The translations under genes and the position numbers were made by a program. From Bacteroidaceae bacterium (GTDB lineage: Bacteria > Bacteroidota > Bacteroidia > Bacteroidales > Bacteroidaceae), in assembly GCA_017507385.1 (NCBI GenBank), contig JAFWAX010000027.1, positions 1 through 43,364 on the forward strand: 43,364 nt of DNA. The letters run 5' to 3'. Positions 1-7,892 of this stretch are shown one piece after another. The notes below the pieces were generated by a model, which was given only the letters and a program-made list of their open reading frames with translations, had not been told where the DNA came from and ran no database searches. Positions within the stretch are counted from its first letter, which is position 1. Every line of letters begins with the position of its first letter.

Positions 1-54
1 TAATTTATCCGCATTATATATATGCGGATGATAAAGTAAAGTTATATGTTTAAA

Positions 55-93
55 GGTAGGGAAAAAGAAACTATATATTATTCTTTCCCTACC
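55..93. other. Strong hairpin in non-coding end of the element
   Basis: GGTAGGGAAAAAGAA is followed after an AT-rich loop by TTCTTTCCCTACC, giving about 14 pairs with one bulged A. No clean T-run follows, so a terminator role is possible but unproven. A second smaller hairpin (ATCCGCAT / ATGCGGAT, 7-29) lies just before it. Confidence 0.4.
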
Positions 94-278
94 TTCTGTT
101 ATATATTTGCTGGCCAAAAATAATATGACTTCTTTCTTTGCCTTGCCGAAATCATGCTTTTGTGACACTCAAGTGACATTATTTTCTTTTCACTGAAAAA
201 ATACACACCGAAAAAGTAATGCTAACTTACAGATATAAATGCTAATACAATTATATTACTGTTGCCCATTATATTGTA

Positions 279-323
279 GCCTAATACCCCAGTCGGAATT
301 TTCCGACGGGAGACGTGCCACTT
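279..323. repeat. Palindromic repeat, copy 1
   Basis: The unit begins GCCTAATACCCCAG and ends GTGCCACTT, with a perfect 16-bp inverted repeat (GTCGGAATTTTCCGAC, 292-307) in the middle. A second copy lies at 556-599 with the same ends and a different but still palindromic centre. Origin unknown. Small open frames that cross it are not convincing genes. Confidence 0.45.
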
Positions 324-555
324 TTTGAGCAAGCTCGGGAACACTTACTGAACCATTATAGGCGCTAAGCGAAATAACCAACAGGAGAAGAATATCTAAT
401 ATGCAGGCTTTTCCCAAAATAGAAAAACCTCGCAAATCGCCCAAAGTTTATACGTCACTACTTAGCAATAAACTTGCTCATGCTCTACACAAAGCCTGTT
501 GATGTGCACTAACACAAGCGGGCTTGCCCGTGCCACATATTAGGCAGCCGGGGCA

Positions 556-599
556 GCCTAATACCCCAGCCGAATATATTCGTTGGGTGTGTGCCACTT
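556..599. repeat. Palindromic repeat, copy 2
   Basis: Same terminal blocks as copy 1 (GCCTAATACCCCAG ... GTGCCACTT), with the central palindrome CGAATATATTCG (571-582). It is preceded by an inverted pair ATTAGGC / GCCTAAT (around 539-562) and by another GTGCCAC (about 530). The block looks like repeated palindromic DNA typical of element ends. I cannot assign a family. Confidence 0.45.
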
Positions 600-692
600 C
601 GCAAGCGGATGTTAAAGTGCAAATCATGTCGTTATTCGTTTAAAAAACTAAACCAGAATAGATAACCCTCGCAGTATGCACCTCCTCTTGCC

Positions 693-2162
693 TTATTTTT
701 TCTCCAACAGTTCCATAAGCAGGGCAGCCATTTCCACCTTACTCATTTTCTTGATGTCCGTTTTTGTAATCGTTGGAACTGGGGATAAGTTCAGCAGCTT
801 AGAGTTATACTCCATCTGCTTTTCCAGCGGATATTTTGCAATATATAGGTCGGTGATTGATTTTGAAACCGCATGAGCCATGCTTTCATCAATGTATGAG
901 CGTTCTACTCCAGCATGATCAAGGTTGGTTGCAAAGCTATGGCGACACCAAGTTCCTGATGGTCTCACCTCCCAATGGAGAACATCTTGACAGACTTTTA
1001 TAACTCGATCCTGTATATTGGAGTTCTCATTGCTTACACGTTCTCTGATTTCGTTTTCCTTAGTTACCCCATTTAATATCTGAGGGAAAACGGAGGCATT
1101 TAGTTTTGGTGGGGCACCTATTTCTTCAACAATCCGTCGAAAGGGCTCAATAATGGGTATAATTACCTCTGAGCTATTTTTGCTGCGCAACCGAGTCTTC
1201 TTTCGATAAAACCTAAAGGCACGACGCTCGGTATCGAAAAAGTACTGTGAATAGGTTAACTGTGCGACATCAACAAGATTGCAGCCATTGCCCAAGTATT
1301 GTACCAAGAACAGTCCCAATGATTCATGGACATTTTTTACATAATTGCGTTTCCACTTAGTCGGATAGTTCTTGTTAATGAAGACATTGTATAGTTGGGT
1401 CATCCTCTCCACATCCAAATAACAATCCTTTCGAGACGCAGGTGCAGGTATTGCGACCAACCCTGGCTCACTATTTGAAAATGGATACTTTGTTTGCAGC
1501 AGATACCCCCTACGGCGACACTCATTCCATACGGCACGGCATTGGCGAAGGTTGATACCGCGAGTAGTGTCAGATATTGCTCTTAACTGCTCACCGTTCT
1601 TTCCTATACCTCCATTAATCATTCCACTCTCCCATTTCTTGATGTGTTCAATTGTTACCCCAAACCCTTGAATGTTCTCATTCCATAGAAATTTCTTGAA
1701 TGACTTTAGTGCAGTTTCATATGGCTCAGCCGTAGTATATCTGGCTCCATTGTTTTCTGTGCGCAAGTTATGGATTATCTCTTCCCAAATGCCAATGAAA
1801 GACTCTTGGGAATGCGAAGCCACTTTCCCCTCAACGACCATACGAACCGCATCCAATGTAAGCTCATGGCCAGGATTGAGGCCAACGAGCATCTCCTTGT
1901 ACTTGTCAACAATCTCTAACAAGCGCTTCTTCTCTTCGTATTTGGGCGATTTGCTTTTTTGAACATTACAAATCTCAGAGAAGTCCTGTTTGGAGTAGCT
2001 ACCACCAACAGGATAATAGTACGAACGACGATCAATGGTGAAGCGAGCCTTCACTGGATATTCAGTCACGTCCTTACGATTACTACGTATGTCCAGGACG
2101 ATTGCCATTGTGCACTGGCGCTCTTTGAAACCAGTTAGCGAAGTTGTGAGTTTCTTTGCCAT
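693..2162 (-). CDS. Tyrosine recombinase / site-specific integrase
   Basis: Phage-integrase-family protein that would cut and rejoin DNA at the tRNA-derived site next to it. An N-terminal arm-binding-like region (reads as IVLDIRSNRKDVTEYPVKAR) is followed by a SAM-like core-binding domain and the C-terminal catalytic domain. Numbering from an upstream TTG at 2207 (504 residues): RHSFAT gives the second catalytic Arg (R422), MAH gives H445 and DLYI gives the nucleophile Y455; a Lys-rich hairpin (RKKTRL) precedes. The position of the first catalytic Arg appears to be N310 (GCNLVDVAQL), and the usual His three residues before R422 is T419. Loss of the first Arg is known in Bacteroides integrases such as IntDOT. 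I prefer the ATG at 2162 over the TTG at 2207 because it starts nearer the family's conserved N terminus. A good promoter lies at 2320-2351. Confidence 0.88.
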   Translation of the reverse strand: MAKKLTTSLTGFKERQCTMAIVLDIRSNRKDVTEYPVKARFTIDRRSYYYPVGGSYSKQDFSEICNVQKSKSPKYEEKKRLLEIVDKYKEMLVGLNPGHELTLDAVRMVVEGKVASHSQESFIGIWEEIIHNLRTENNGARYTTAEPYETALKSFKKFLWNENIQGFGVTIEHIKKWESGMINGGIGKNGEQLRAISDTTRGINLRQCRAVWNECRRRGYLLQTKYPFSNSEPGLVAIPAPASRKDCYLDVERMTQLYNVFINKNYPTKWKRNYVKNVHESLGLFLVQYLGNGCNLVDVAQLTYSQYFFDTERRAFRFYRKKTRLRSKNSSEVIIPIIEPFRRIVEEIGAPPKLNASVFPQILNGVTKENEIRERVSNENSNIQDRVIKVCQDVLHWEVRPSGTWCRHSFATNLDHAGVERSYIDESMAHAVSKSITDLYIAKYPLEKQMEYNSKLLNLSPVPTITKTDIKKMSKVEMAALLMELLEKK

Positions 2163-2250
2163 ATTCCCATCAATGTTTTCGCGAATTGTCTTCGCAATTT
2201 TATCCAACTATTTTCAACCATACAGACTCTTTCCCGTTATTTTCGTTCAG

Positions 2251-2277
2251 TTTTCGCGAAAACAATGCGAAAACAAT
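2251..2277. repeat. Palindrome plus tandem 11-bp direct repeat upstream of integrase
   Basis: TTTTCGCGAAAA (2251-2262) is a perfect 12-bp palindrome. It runs into two exactly tandem copies of GCGAAAACAAT (2256-2266 and 2267-2277). They sit in the integrase leader between promoter and start, close to the attachment site, where arm-type integrase sites or an operator would be expected. Function is inferred from position only. Confidence 0.45.
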
Positions 2278-2319
2278 CGGTGCGAGTTACGGGGTATTTT
2301 AACATTTCGTTTGATGGTG

Positions 2320-2351
2320 CAAATTTACTAAATATCTGTGTATCAGCCAAA
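2320..2351 (-). promoter_or_regulatory. Bacteroidota-type promoter of the integrase
   Basis: On the minus strand TTTG (2348-2351) and TAAATTTG (2320-2327) are separated by exactly 20 bp, a full match to the Bacteroides -33/-7 consensus. Transcription would start near 2313, giving a leader of about 100-150 nt before the integrase start. Confidence 0.6.
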
Positions 2352-2387
2352 TTTCAAACAAAGAAAATTTCATAAAATTGCATTCTC

Positions 2388-2434
2388 TCAGACTCATAAT
2401 CTGGAGGTCCCTGGTTCAAGCCCAGGCTGGTCCA
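2388..2434 (+). other. Attachment-site remnant: 3' portion of a CAU tRNA
   Basis: The sequence folds as an anticodon arm (TCAGA / TCTGG, loop CTCATAA, anticodon CAT at 2395-2397), a variable region AGGTC, a T-arm (CCTGG / CCAGG with loop TTCAAGC) and the 3' acceptor strand CTGGTCC plus discriminator A. The D-arm and 5' acceptor strand are absent: the upstream bases are AT-rich and unrelated. It is therefore not a functional tRNA but a copy of the 3' half of a tRNA-Met (or a lysidine-modified tRNA-Ile), as left by integration. CCA is not encoded. Confidence 0.75.
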
Positions 2435-2577
2435 CTTTAAATATTAAGGCAGTTGCAGAAAAAACGTAACTGTTTTTTGTGTTCTATTGCTTTGCCTTCC
2501 AAACTCGCCGTCTATCCCTGTAACATTGAAGAAAAAAACGAAGTTGTAGAGCATTTTTTATTCCCTAAAATGTTAAT

Positions 2578-2708
2578 TACTAAAAATAAAGTTATTATTA
2601 CTAACAATAAAAGTTAAAAAATAGTTTTTGGGATTATTTTATCTACTAAAAGTTTCGTTAATTAAAAGTTTAGTAGTAGTTTTGCAACAGAAAACGAAAA
2701 AATTAGTA
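2578..2708 (+). promoter_or_regulatory. blaI promoter with cluster of TACTAA / TTAGTA boxes (putative BlaI operators)
   Basis: A promoter TTTC (2653-2656), 20 bp, TAGTTTTG (2677-2684) lies inside an inverted repeat CTACTAAA (2643-2650) / TTTAGTAG (2669-2676). Further boxes occur at 2578-2583 and 2599-2604 (TACTAA) and at 2703-2708 (TTAGTA). BlaI/MecI-family repressors bind dyads of this kind over their own promoter, so autoregulation is likely. The specific box sequence for this protein is my inference. Confidence 0.55.
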
Positions 2709-2719
2709 GTTTGGCGGTT

Positions 2720-3109
2720 ATGAAAAAGAACAGCGAAAACAAAACTTTGACCAAGGCCGAGATGGAAATCATGAACTACCTCTGGAACATGGAAGAGGGA
2801 GGCGGCACAGTACGAGATGTGCTCGAATGCTACCCCGACCCTCATCCGGCCTACACCACCACTGCGACATTCCTGAAGATTCTGACACAGAAGGGATTTG
2901 TTGCAGCAGAGAAACGCGACGGAGAAGGAAAAACTTTCTTTTTCCGTCCACTCATTAGCCGAGACGACTATCGCCGACAGGTGATGAGTGATGTGAAAAA
3001 CAGTTTCTTCGACGGTTCTGTCAAGTCGATAGTCCGTTTCTTCGTTCAAGAAGAGAAACTGTCAGAAGATGAATTGAAAGAACTCCTTGCCATGACACGA
3101 AACCATTAA
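2720..3109 (+). CDS. blaI: BlaI/MecI/CopY-family transcriptional repressor
   Basis: Winged-helix repressor of about 129 residues, the usual length for the family. The N-terminal segment LTKAEMEIMNYLW is the classic opening helix, followed by the recognition-helix region TTTATFLKILTQKGFVAAEK and a C-terminal dimerisation helix (SEDELKELLAM). In this family the repressor is inactivated by proteolysis triggered by the partner membrane metalloprotease, which is the next gene. I start at the ATG at 2720 rather than the in-frame TTG at 2711. The stop overlaps the next start by one base (TAATG), indicating translational coupling. The promoter carries candidate operator boxes. The target genes beyond its own operon are unknown: no beta-lactamase is nearby. 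Confidence 0.9.
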   Translation: MKKNSENKTLTKAEMEIMNYLWNMEEGGGTVRDVLECYPDPHPAYTTTATFLKILTQKGFVAAEKRDGEGKTFFFRPLISRDDYRRQVMSDVKNSFFDGSVKSIVRFFVQEEKLSEDELKELLAMTRNH

Positions 3110-4524
3110 TGCTCACGACCATGCTGCTTTACATCCTTAAATCCATCGTCTTCCTATCTGCCATGTATCTGCCTTACATGCTGATGCTCCGCAACGAGTC
3201 ATTCTTCAGGTTCAATCGCATGGTCCTGTTGTGCATCATGGCATTGTCTTTAGTGCTGCCCTTCTTTGACATTCACGCGCTGTCATGGGAGAGCAACCCC
3301 ATGAACGGCCATCTGCAAGGAATCATAGAAATAGGAACTCCAAGCATCACCTACCTACAGGATTCTCCAAACGATGTTTCAACGGAGGGAACGACCGCTG
3401 CCAACTGGTGGAGCATTGCCACCATCATCTACCTCACAGGGATGTTCATTACACTCATTGTCAAACTGATACAGTTCATCACGCTTCACAGGAAGATACA
3501 CCATGGCGTGCTTTGGTCAGACACAAAAGACGGCGTTACCACCTACTGCCACCTCCACCCCACTGCGCCTTTCAGTTGGATGCGCTCCATCGTCATCAGC
3601 GAAGAAGACTACACAACGAATGCCAGCACCATCCTGCGCCACGAGATGGGACACATCAAGAATCTGCACTCGTTCGACATCCTGCTGCTGAACCTATGCC
3701 AGATTATCCAATGGGCCAATCCGCTGGCATGGATTATGGCTAATTCTTTGCGAGACGTGCATGAATATGAGGCAGACGACACTGTTCTCCGCAGCGGCAT
3801 CAGCATTCAGCAATATCAAAATCTACTTATAAAGAAAGCCGTTGGCTCTAGTTCCTACGCCTTTGCCAACAGCTTTGATCACAGTTCACTAAAAAAACGT
3901 TTTACTATGATGTTAAACAAAAAATCCAATCCGTGGATGCGCAGCAAGGCGCTGTACATCCTGCCTGTGGCAGCCGTTGCGCTCAGCGCATTCGCCACTC
4001 CCGAGTTCACCAACCATGCCAATGCTGGTTTTGAAGTCAGCGGCAAAGTTACAGAAAATTCCGAAAACACAAAAGTTTTGGCGAAAGATTCTGTACAGAC
4101 AGAAGAGAAGTGTCCCAGTAATAATGCAGTTTTCCTCATTTGCGAACAGATACCCGAACATGTAGGCGGCACTACCAAGATGATGGAATTGATCATGAAA
4201 AACATGAAATATCCTGCAATTGCCCAAGAAAATGGCATACAAGGCAAAATCATCGTTGGCTTCATTGTTGAGAAAGACGGTAGCTGCACTAACTTCGAGA
4301 TAATCTCCAACAAGGAAGAGAATTCCAGAGGTGCAACCGTGACAGCAACAACACAGTCTGAAACACAGAATGCCCCAACCGAAGCCGACATCATAAAGGC
4401 CAAAAAGGCCTTGGAGGAGGAAGCCATCAGGGTATGCAAGCTAATGACATTCAATCCCGGAAAGCAAAGAGGCCAGACTGTTAGAACACAATTCAGTGTG
4501 CCTTTCACTTTCCGCCTGCAATAA
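3109..4524 (+). CDS. BlaR1-type M56 membrane metallopeptidase fused to TonB C-terminal domain
   Basis: Integral-membrane zinc protease, partner of the BlaI-type repressor. N-terminal hydrophobic segments lie at about 5-25, 38-55, 103-125 and 190-210. The HExxH motif is HEMGH (H178, E179, H182), with the downstream acidic ligand region HEYEADD around 218-224. A further membrane segment (about 283-297) is followed by a periplasmic linker and a TonB C-terminal-like domain (about 350-471: PEHVGG, KYPAIAQENGIQGKIIVGF, ending FSVPFTFRL). The TonB domain contains an unusual polar insertion (about 402-435). Instead of a penicillin-binding sensor, these Bacteroidota proteins carry a TonB-like end that may touch an outer-membrane partner. 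The next gene encodes such an outer-membrane protein, though behind a terminator. Confidence 0.87.
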   Translation: MLTTMLLYILKSIVFLSAMYLPYMLMLRNESFFRFNRMVLLCIMALSLVLPFFDIHALSWESNPMNGHLQGIIEIGTPSITYLQDSPNDVSTEGTTAANWWSIATIIYLTGMFITLIVKLIQFITLHRKIHHGVLWSDTKDGVTTYCHLHPTAPFSWMRSIVISEEDYTTNASTILRHEMGHIKNLHSFDILLLNLCQIIQWANPLAWIMANSLRDVHEYEADDTVLRSGISIQQYQNLLIKKAVGSSSYAFANSFDHSSLKKRFTMMLNKKSNPWMRSKALYILPVAAVALSAFATPEFTNHANAGFEVSGKVTENSENTKVLAKDSVQTEEKCPSNNAVFLICEQIPEHVGGTTKMMELIMKNMKYPAIAQENGIQGKIIVGFIVEKDGSCTNFEIISNKEENSRGATVTATTQSETQNAPTEADIIKAKKALEEEAIRVCKLMTFNPGKQRGQTVRTQFSVPFTFRLQ

Positions 4525-4577
4525 TGCACCAAAAACCGGTTTGTAATTAAAGATTAGTTAAAAATTAAAGTGTACAC

Positions 4578-4621
4578 AAGTCCTCGCGCTGTCAGTGATG
4601 CTGGTGCGGGGGCTTCTTTTT
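4578..4621 (+). terminator. Rho-independent terminator of blaI-blaR1
   Basis: AAGTCCTCGCGC (from 4578) pairs over 12 positions, including G-T pairs, with GTGCGGGGGCTT (4604-4615), followed by CTTTTT. It is 54 bp past the blaR1 stop. Confidence 0.75.
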
Positions 4622-4684
4622 ACATCAAAAGCGAGAAAATCCTCACAGATTCAAGCCGATACAGAAGTTCTATCACTATGTGCT

Positions 4685-4763
4685 CCCAAAACGCACCCGA
4701 AGGGTACGGCACATCGTACCCCTCGGGTCCGCCTTGTCGTACCCGAGGAGTGCGATTTTAGGG
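4685..4763. repeat. Three-arm palindromic element
   Basis: Three segments are mutually complementary: arm A 4692-4708, arm B 4715-4728 and arm C 4738-4754. A pairs with B over about 13-14 bp with one bulge. A also pairs with C, extended outward by AAAA/TTTT and CCC/GGG to a hairpin spanning 4685-4763. B also pairs with C over 10 of 11 bases. A short hairpin GGGAAA / TTTCCC (4761-4780) follows. It lies between a terminator and the next promoter, so it may be a mobile palindromic repeat or a small RNA. No coding potential seen. Confidence 0.5.
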
Positions 4764-4783
4764 AAAGTGCAGATTTTCCCTCA

Positions 4784-4819
4784 TTTGTCCCGTTCGTTCA
4801 TAAAAAAACGCTAACTTTG
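4784..4819 (+). promoter_or_regulatory. Promoter of the outer-membrane protein gene
   Basis: TAACTTTG (4812-4819) followed by C is an exact -7 box, 19 bp before the ATG. The nearest TTTG (4784-4787) is 24 bp upstream, slightly longer than the ideal 19-21, so the -33 element is less certain. Confidence 0.5.
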
Positions 4820-4838
4820 CCACCACTATCCAGCCATC

Positions 4839-7800
4839 ATGAAAAAAATCCTGCTGACAATATTACTGACTTGGTGCATTGCATCTGTGGCAACAAAGGC
4901 ACAGACCGAATTCGTTATTACGGCAACAGCCCCTGCACCAAGCAACAAGAAAACAGCAGCGAAAGGTGAAAGGATGCTAAATGTCTATGCAGAAATCAGG
5001 GACCATCTGACGCACGACCCAGTCAAGGTGACAGCGGCAGAATTGCTATGGGCAGCAGACAGCACTTTCGCCGACAGCATACAAACCGTCTATACGGAGT
5101 CGGACGACTGGAAGAACTCCCGATTGCGCCTCTCTGTGACAAAAGCTGGGGAATACCTCATAAAGATATGCGCCGAGAACTACCAAACCCAATACGTACC
5201 CCTGGAAATCAAGAAATTGCGCAAGCACGAGCAATACAGAGAGCTGAATCCCATTTATCTGAGAAAAGAAAGGAAACAACAGACAATAGGTTTGGACGAG
5301 GTTGTGGTGACAGCCACCAAACTAAAATTCTACATGGATGGTGACACGCTGGTGTATGACGCCGACGCCTTCAGCATGGCAGAAGGTTCAATGCTGAACG
5401 AACTCATCAAGAAACTGCCAGGAGTAACGCTTGAATCAAACGGCATCATTAAAGTGAACGGCAGAAAAATCGATGCCCTGCTGCTGAACGGAAAAGACTT
5501 CTTCGACGAAGACCGCGAACTGCTACTGGAGAACATGCCTTCTTATATGGTCAAGCACATACAGTCTTACGAGCGTGTGCCAGAAGCCCTAAAAGGAACC
5601 GCACGGGAAAACACCGCGAGGAAAGAGCTGGTCATGAACGTGAAGCTGAAGAAGGAATATGCCAAAGGCTGGATTGCCAACACAGAATTGGGAGGCGGCA
5701 GCACTTTCTACAAAAACGGACAAGGAGATTACAGCACCAAGTTTCTGGGACGAATGTTTGGCCTGCAATTCACCAACAATTCACGGCTGACACTGTTTGC
5801 CAATGCAAACAACCTGAACAACAACGAGACGCCGGACGAATATGGAGAAACAGCGCTGACACAATCAGAAGGCCTCACGACAACTTACAAGTTCGGCGGC
5901 AACTATCTGACAGACAAAGAAGAGAGATTCCGCTACCAGGGAGGCATAGAAGGCACATACACGGAAGCCGAACACGCATCTAACAGCAGCGGAGTAGAGT
6001 TTCTGGAGGGCGGAAACATTTTCACCCGCTCCTTCAACACCCAAAAGGAATACCATTGGGACTTGGAGTCACGGCATCAGCTGACTCTCATGCACAGGGA
6101 GAACATTGCCGACATCATCAAAAACCTCTATGCTTTGATAACACCATCCATCAATTACAAGAAGTGGAACAATCATTCCGCATCTGCCAACGTCACCCTG
6201 TCAGAAGACATGGCTTCCCTTTGGGGAAAAGACTGGATGGACAGCATCACTGCACCTCAAGCAGGAGAAGTCCTGAAACATCACGCCATTAACAGAACCA
6301 TTTCCAACAGCAAAGGGATGGGAAACGAAATGGCAATAAGAACCCAGGGGTACTTGATGTTTACGCCTGCCTATAACGACTACGTCGATTTCAATATCGA
6401 CATCCACCACGAATATAGCAAACGGGAAAACAAAAATTTCACACATTATCTGCTTGACCACCCCGCCTCCGAAACGATTTCGGCTGATTTCCGAAACCAA
6501 TACACTCCGGCAAAGAATCAAACCAACTATCTGGGAATCACGCCACAAGTATCATTGTCGCTCGACAAGAACCACAAGCACAGAATCAGTGCGTCCTACA
6601 GCTTCAACTACAACTACAGGAATAGCAATCAGCCGCTATACCTGTTGAACAAGCTTGAAGAATGGGAACAAGAAGGAAACAATGGCAAGACTCACCCATT
6701 GGGCACCTTACCGTCCATGGAAGAAATGCTGCTCACACTCGATGCCAACAACAGCTCAGACTCAAAAAACACAACATATACGCACACCCCACGTATTAAC
6801 TACACCTTCAACTTCGGCAACAAGCAGGACGACATAGACAACCACATCGCTATCGGCTTATATATGCCAATGGCGCATGAGAATCTTGACTACCATCGTG
6901 GCACTCAGGTCGATACCGTCATGAGCCGCAGCACTGCATTTCTCAACACAAACATCATGTTCTCACACAGCACCTACATGACAGACAGAAGTTTCTCCGC
7001 CGGCTACAACTTGAGTCAGTCAGCCCCAACAATGACCAGCATGCTGAACATTCGCGACGACAGAAACCCGTTATACATAACCCTTGGGAATCCCTATCTG
7101 AAAAACACGAAAACACATCGTTTCCACATCTACTATAGCGACAAAATCGGGAAAGCATTGCTCAATGCCAATACGGAATCCAGCATCACGGAGAATGCGG
7201 TTGCATCTGGATACACCTACAATAAAGAAACCGGCGTGCGCATTGTCACGCCTACCAACGTGAATGGAAATTGGGAAATATCATCCACATTCAACATCCA
7301 TTCCCCACTGGATGCCTACGGAAAGTGGAACATCAAGGAAGAAATAAGCTATCGGCACGCTCAATACGTAGATATGGGCGGAAGTGACAAGAGCATGACT
7401 GCGATTCGCTCTGTCGCAACATGGAATACAATCAGAAATGACATAAGCCTAAACTGGTGCCCGACAGACAAGATGGAATATGAAATTTTAGGAGATTTTA
7501 CATATCAGCACAGCAACAGCCACCACGGCTATTCCTCAAAGACAGATGCCTTCACATTTCTGTATGGCATCAAAGGCAAACTGGAACTTCCCTGGCACCT
7601 ACAGCTATCCACCTACCTGACCATGCACAGCCGCAGGGGCTACAGCGAACAGTCCATGAACACCGATCACTTGATATGGAATGCGAGAGTATCGAAGCGT
7701 CTGCCAAAGTTAAACTTAACCATCATGTTTGACGGATTTGACCTGTTGGGCAACTGCTCACAGGCGCGACGCACATTCAACACACAAACATTAGGATACA

Positions 7801-7886
7801 CAGAAACATTCTATGACTTCATGCCATCGTATGGTGTTATCCGTTTGATTTACAGACTCAACAAGCAGCCTAAAAAGAAAGAATAA
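4839..7886 (+). CDS. TonB-dependent-receptor-like outer-membrane beta-barrel protein
   Basis: Large outer-membrane protein of 1,015 residues. A signal peptide (1-21) is followed by a carboxypeptidase-regulatory-like beta domain (about 45-130), then a TonB-box-like LDEVVVTATK (152-161) and a plug-like region (about 160-240) with the motif MLNELIKKLPGVTLESNG. The rest is beta-barrel with aromatic-rich strands, resembling the OMP_b-brl_3 group of Bacteroidota rather than SusC: there is no SusD neighbour. It ends in a short strand (GVIRLIYRLN) and a basic tail. Substrate unknown. It has its own promoter, is downstream of the blaI-blaR1 pair, and converges on the next gene with a 6-bp gap. Being a target of BlaI or of the TonB-like end of BlaR1 is inference. 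Confidence 0.82.
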   Translation: MKKILLTILLTWCIASVATKAQTEFVITATAPAPSNKKTAAKGERMLNVYAEIRDHLTHDPVKVTAAELLWAADSTFADSIQTVYTESDDWKNSRLRLSVTKAGEYLIKICAENYQTQYVPLEIKKLRKHEQYRELNPIYLRKERKQQTIGLDEVVVTATKLKFYMDGDTLVYDADAFSMAEGSMLNELIKKLPGVTLESNGIIKVNGRKIDALLLNGKDFFDEDRELLLENMPSYMVKHIQSYERVPEALKGTARENTARKELVMNVKLKKEYAKGWIANTELGGGSTFYKNGQGDYSTKFLGRMFGLQFTNNSRLTLFANANNLNNNETPDEYGETALTQSEGLTTTYKFGGNYLTDKEERFRYQGGIEGTYTEAEHASNSSGVEFLEGGNIFTRSFNTQKEYHWDLESRHQLTLMHRENIADIIKNLYALITPSINYKKWNNHSASANVTLSEDMASLWGKDWMDSITAPQAGEVLKHHAINRTISNSKGMGNEMAIRTQGYLMFTPAYNDYVDFNIDIHHEYSKRENKNFTHYLLDHPASETISADFRNQYTPAKNQTNYLGITPQVSLSLDKNHKHRISASYSFNYNYRNSNQPLYLLNKLEEWEQEGNNGKTHPLGTLPSMEEMLLTLDANNSSDSKNTTYTHTPRINYTFNFGNKQDDIDNHIAIGLYMPMAHENLDYHRGTQVDTVMSRSTAFLNTNIMFSHSTYMTDRSFSAGYNLSQSAPTMTSMLNIRDDRNPLYITLGNPYLKNTKTHRFHIYYSDKIGKALLNANTESSITENAVASGYTYNKETGVRIVTPTNVNGNWEISSTFNIHSPLDAYGKWNIKEEISYRHAQYVDMGGSDKSMTAIRSVATWNTIRNDISLNWCPTDKMEYEILGDFTYQHSNSHHGYSSKTDAFTFLYGIKGKLELPWHLQLSTYLTMHSRRGYSEQSMNTDHLIWNARVSKRLPKLNLTIMFDGFDLLGNCSQARRTFNTQTLGYTETFYDFMPSYGVIRLIYRLNKQPKKKE

Positions 7887-7892
7887 CCTCGT

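Larger units (their letters stand above)
1..2434. mobile_element. Right end of an integrated element (left end outside window)
   Basis: The segment contains a tyrosine recombinase gene whose promoter lies immediately inside a 47-bp sequence matching only the 3' part of a tRNA (2388-2434). No D-arm or 5' acceptor strand precedes it. Elements that integrate into tRNA 3' ends leave such a partial copy at the far end, so the complete tRNA and the rest of the element should lie to the left of base 1. The remaining sequence (1-692) is non-coding as far as I can see and holds hairpins at 7-29 and 55-93 (arms GGTAGGGAAA and its complement) plus two related palindromic repeats. I see no cargo gene. 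The extent is inferred from the integrase and att-like site only. Confidence 0.6.

Noticed and set aside
256-444. 62-codon minus-strand frame with a hydrophobic stretch
   Set aside because: Overlaps the palindromic repeat unit, has no clear promoter or ribosome site and no recognisable domain, so I do not call it a gene.
2388-2434. Functional tRNA-Met gene
   Set aside because: D-arm and 5' acceptor strand are missing: only the anticodon arm, T-arm and 3' acceptor strand are present.
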